A DNA stretch of 36,146 nt from Saprospiraceae bacterium. Lineage in GTDB: Bacteria > Bacteroidota > Bacteroidia > Chitinophagales > Saprospiraceae. Position 1 is the first letter of the stretch, and each line of letters begins with the position of its first letter. The stretch lies in the NCBI GenBank assembly GCA_021298575.1, contig JAJTFM010000033.1, positions 1 to 36,146 on the forward strand, read 5' to 3'. The position numbers were made by a program, and so were the translations under genes. Below the pieces are notes generated by a model. The model searched no databases and was not told the DNA's origin. It was given only the letters and a program-made list of their open reading frames with translations. Of this stretch, positions 34,131 through 36,146 are shown in pieces.

Positions 34131-35470
34131 AGTTGACGAGATTCATTGATGAAATTCGTGAAAACACGTTTCCAGGGTGTCCAAAAATGCGTATTCCACG
34201 AAGAATTGTGCCAAAGCAGGGTAAATGTACCGTTGTACTTCAGAACTTCCTTTTTCAGATTAAACAGCAGCTCCAAAGCCTGTTCGGGTGTATATCGCCG
34301 GTATAACGCCAGCGTCACATCCATTGCAATGAGAGGTTGCTCTTGCAAAGGTAGTTTCTTTCTGTTCAAAAAATCGAATACCGTGTAAGATGTACACATG
34401 CCGGTTCTGAATCCCTCGGCCTCCGGATACCCCGCTGAACTGTCGGAGGTGATACCGGCATCATTCAAAAACTGCCAGGTTTCGGGCGCACTGAATCGGA
34501 GATAGTGTGCTCTTGCGCTTGTAACTGAAAGGCCCGTGATGCGCTCCAGGGCTGTGCGTTCAGAGATTATCAGTTCCGGATTATCGAACGACTCGTACGA
34601 TGTGTGTAGTCCGGTTTTATGTGCTCTGGATGAAATTTCCCTGATCTTTCCGAGAACAAAAGGGTGTTCAACCGGATACCAGCAATCGCTCCCTGTAACT
34701 CTTTCACTCAAAAAATTAAACTGAGCCGTCAGATGAAACTGTTCAAAAATATCCAGCCACTCATCGAATACGTCATACGGGTCTTTTTCTGAAGTCATAC
34801 GGTATTTCAGCCAGAATGCAGCCTCCTTCAGATCACGCCGTTTGAGCAGGGCCCCGCCGATAGACCTGAGCCAGTCCGACGAACGCCACCACAATCGGGG
34901 ATGATCCACGTCGCAACTGATGTCGAGTCTGAAACGAGCCTGTTTTTCCGGAAGATTAAATCCGAGACGCTCGACGATCTGCCTGAGCAATTGCGACCAT
35001 TCGTGAACAACTGGCCGTTCGAGCCAGCCTGACCTGAAGGCCAGTGATTGTTTAGCGGGAAATCGTCCGTGTTCGTCGCGGAAGGGTAGTACATATTCTT
35101 CCCAACGTGTAACCATAAAGAAACAGGAGGCAAACAGATCGAGGCCGCAATAGTAACAGTTATTTTCGAAGGTAAAATAAGGTTTGCCGTAAAGCACAGC
35201 AAGCTTCGAATGGTCGAAGGGGTTTTCTGTGTCTGTTCCCTTGTCAGGAATCAGTTCTGCTTTCAGGTAATTGTCTCCTGTTCTGCTGAAAAAATCATCA
35301 CTGATACTGACAGAATGACCATTGGGAAGTTCGATCAGATATCCTGAATATTCCGGTGAAAAAAGGATCTCCCATCCGATTCCGGGCAATTCGGTCATCA
35401 GTATTTCCAGGGCATACTCCTTTTCCTCCCTGAAAGCAGAGTTGGCGAATATTTTCAGCTTTTCAGCCAT
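34127..35470 (-). CDS. Polysaccharide-deacetylase-like protein
   Basis: This 447-residue protein lacks a signal peptide. Residues 1-180 form a domain seen before deacetylase folds in Bacteroidota (recalled as DUF7033; includes ALEILMTELPGIGWEILFSPEY and FASCFFMVTRWEEY). Residues about 180-447 look like a NodB/carbohydrate esterase 4 barrel: DISCDVDHPRL near 188 would supply the catalytic Asp and Asp/His metal ligands, TGLHTSYES near 288 matches the H-x3-(S/T) motif only in part, and FTLLWHNSSWN sits where the last motif is expected. It may remove acetyl groups from surface glycans. It begins 1 bp after the upstream oxidase gene and overlaps the Wzi-like gene by 4 bp, so translation is coupled. 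Confidence 0.75.
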   Translation of the reverse strand: MAEKLKIFANSAFREEKEYALEILMTELPGIGWEILFSPEYSGYLIELPNGHSVSISDDFFSRTGDNYLKAELIPDKGTDTENPFDHSKLAVLYGKPYFTFENNCYYCGLDLFASCFFMVTRWEEYVLPFRDEHGRFPAKQSLAFRSGWLERPVVHEWSQLLRQIVERLGFNLPEKQARFRLDISCDVDHPRLWWRSSDWLRSIGGALLKRRDLKEAAFWLKYRMTSEKDPYDVFDEWLDIFEQFHLTAQFNFLSERVTGSDCWYPVEHPFVLGKIREISSRAHKTGLHTSYESFDNPELIISERTALERITGLSVTSARAHYLRFSAPETWQFLNDAGITSDSSAGYPEAEGFRTGMCTSYTVFDFLNRKKLPLQEQPLIAMDVTLALYRRYTPEQALELLFNLKKEVLKYNGTFTLLWHNSSWNTHFWTPWKRVFTNFINESRQL

Positions 35471-35471
35471 A

Positions 35472-36146
35472 TCAGAGTTGCTCCAGGACTTTTCCAGCCA
35501 CCGTTTCGCCTATAGCCAGAGAGGCTGTAGCTGCCGGGCTGGGGGCGTTACAAACGTTGATTATTCCCGGTGCATCGTAAATGGCAAAATCGTCGAGCAT
35601 ATTCCCATCGCGGTCGCACGCCATCGCGCGTACGCCCGAGCGCCCGGGCTCGAGGTCTTCCGAACGAATTTCAGGCACCAAACGCTGCAGGGCTGATACA
35701 AATGCCTGCTTGAAATATGAGCGCTTCATCTCGCCCAGTCCGTCGCGCCAGTATTTTTTTGCAATCTTCCGGAACCCGGGGAACGACAGAATTTCCGCGA
35801 ACTCGCCTGCATGGTAATCCAGGCGGGAGTAACCCTCGCGGCGGAAAGCGAGAACGGCGTTGGGGCCCGCTTCAATACCGCCCCCGATCATACGCGTGAA
35901 GTGTACACCTAGAAAGGGGAAATTCAGGTTTGGAAGCGGATAGACGAGATTTTTTACAAGGTATTGTCTTTCCGGTATGAGATCGTAGTACTCCCCCCTG
36001 AATGGAATTATCTGTAAACCGGTATTGGCGCCGGTCATTTCGGCCAGCTTGTCGGAATACAGTCCGCCGCAGTTCACGAGCATGCGTGTGTGCCAGTGTG
36101 CGCGAGAGGCATTGCCGGTTTCGACGGTAATTTCGCCGTTTGACCG
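35472..36146 (-). CDS. lhgO: L-2-hydroxyglutarate oxidase (partial, N-terminus outside window)
   Basis: The frame is open to base 36146, giving 224 residues of the C-terminal part. The N-terminal FAD-binding motif lies outside. Diagnostic stretches are LVNCGGLYSDKLAEM, IPFRGEYYDLIPERQYLVKN, FPFLGVHFTRMIGGGIEAGP, YWRDGLGEMKRSYF and VCNAPSPAATASLAIGE, which together define LhgO/YgaF rather than other DAO-fold oxidases. The enzyme oxidises L-2-hydroxyglutarate to 2-oxoglutarate at the membrane, passing electrons to quinone or oxygen. Its stop codon is 1 bp before the deacetylase-like gene's ATG, tying a metabolite-repair enzyme to surface-polysaccharide genes. An ATG at 36083 is internal and is not the true start. 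Confidence 0.93.
   Translation of the reverse strand, partial: RSNGEITVETGNASRAHWHTRMLVNCGGLYSDKLAEMTGANTGLQIIPFRGEYYDLIPERQYLVKNLVYPLPNLNFPFLGVHFTRMIGGGIEAGPNAVLAFRREGYSRLDYHAGEFAEILSFPGFRKIAKKYWRDGLGEMKRSYFKQAFVSALQRLVPEIRSEDLEPGRSGVRAMACDRDGNMLDDFAIYDAPGIINVCNAPSPAATASLAIGETVAGKVLEQL

Noticed and set aside
1-36146. CRISPR arrays, tRNA/rRNA genes, toxin-antitoxin pairs, prophage modules
   Set aside because: I read for regularly spaced repeats, tRNA TTCGA arms with CCA ends and phage genes, and saw none that hold up.

Overview
The window comes from a free-living member of the Bacteroidota, most likely near the Saprospirales/Chitinophagales (the rank is inference). The evidence is two SusC/Oar-like TonB-dependent receptors, three secreted proteins with type IX secretion (T9SS) C-terminal sorting domains (type A and type B), SprB-like and dockerin-like repeats, a Wzi/RemB-type outer membrane protein, a UpxY-type NusG paralog, and repeated TAnnTTTG-like -7 promoter boxes (mostly TACTTTTG or TACCTTCG) instead of sigma70 -10 boxes. 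Base composition looks near 50% GC. It is mostly ordinary chromosome with compact operons. I saw no tRNA, rRNA, CRISPR array, prophage or complete insertion sequence.

Layout. 1-2694 (minus): the N-terminal part of a TonB-dependent receptor, then a secreted subtilisin-like protease. 2708-7182 (plus): a GNAT acetyltransferase, gyrA, and an exported TPR protein ending in a terminator. 7298-11114: a GT-C-like membrane protein, converging on a membrane-anchored Ppx/GppA-like protein and an Lrp/AsnC regulator; then a small exported protein divergent from a small membrane protein. 11084-12445: a single-domain asparaginase, a decayed repeat end, a 54-residue membrane peptide with its own promoter and terminator, and a hairpin-rich non-coding gap. 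12446-16690 (plus, tight operon): penicillin-acylase-family hydrolase, membrane protein, thioredoxin-reductase-like ferredoxin-NADP reductase and its 2Fe-2S ferredoxin. 21419-16702 (minus, tight operon): a T9SS-secreted lamin-tail protein, a Sir2 deacylase, a sensor histidine kinase, and a frameshifted zinc-peptidase lipoprotein. 21750-25097: an Oar-like receptor with a strong terminator. 25145-31840: a cytoplasmic helical-repeat protein and two large T9SS surface proteins separated by a 175-bp MITE-like element. 36146-31888 (minus, translationally coupled): L-2-hydroxyglutarate oxidase, polysaccharide-deacetylase-like protein, Wzi/RemB-like barrel and NusG paralog.

No clearly new defence or mobile system is visible. 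The most notable points are: a MITE whose TAA target duplication is the stop codon of a T9SS gene, with a second decayed end elsewhere in the window; a one-base frameshift that cuts off the probable third metal ligand of a peptidase; a secreted protein/sirtuin/kinase/peptidase operon; two genes that look leaderless; an antiterminator that is last rather than first in its polysaccharide operon; and GyrA with alanine at the main quinolone-contact position.
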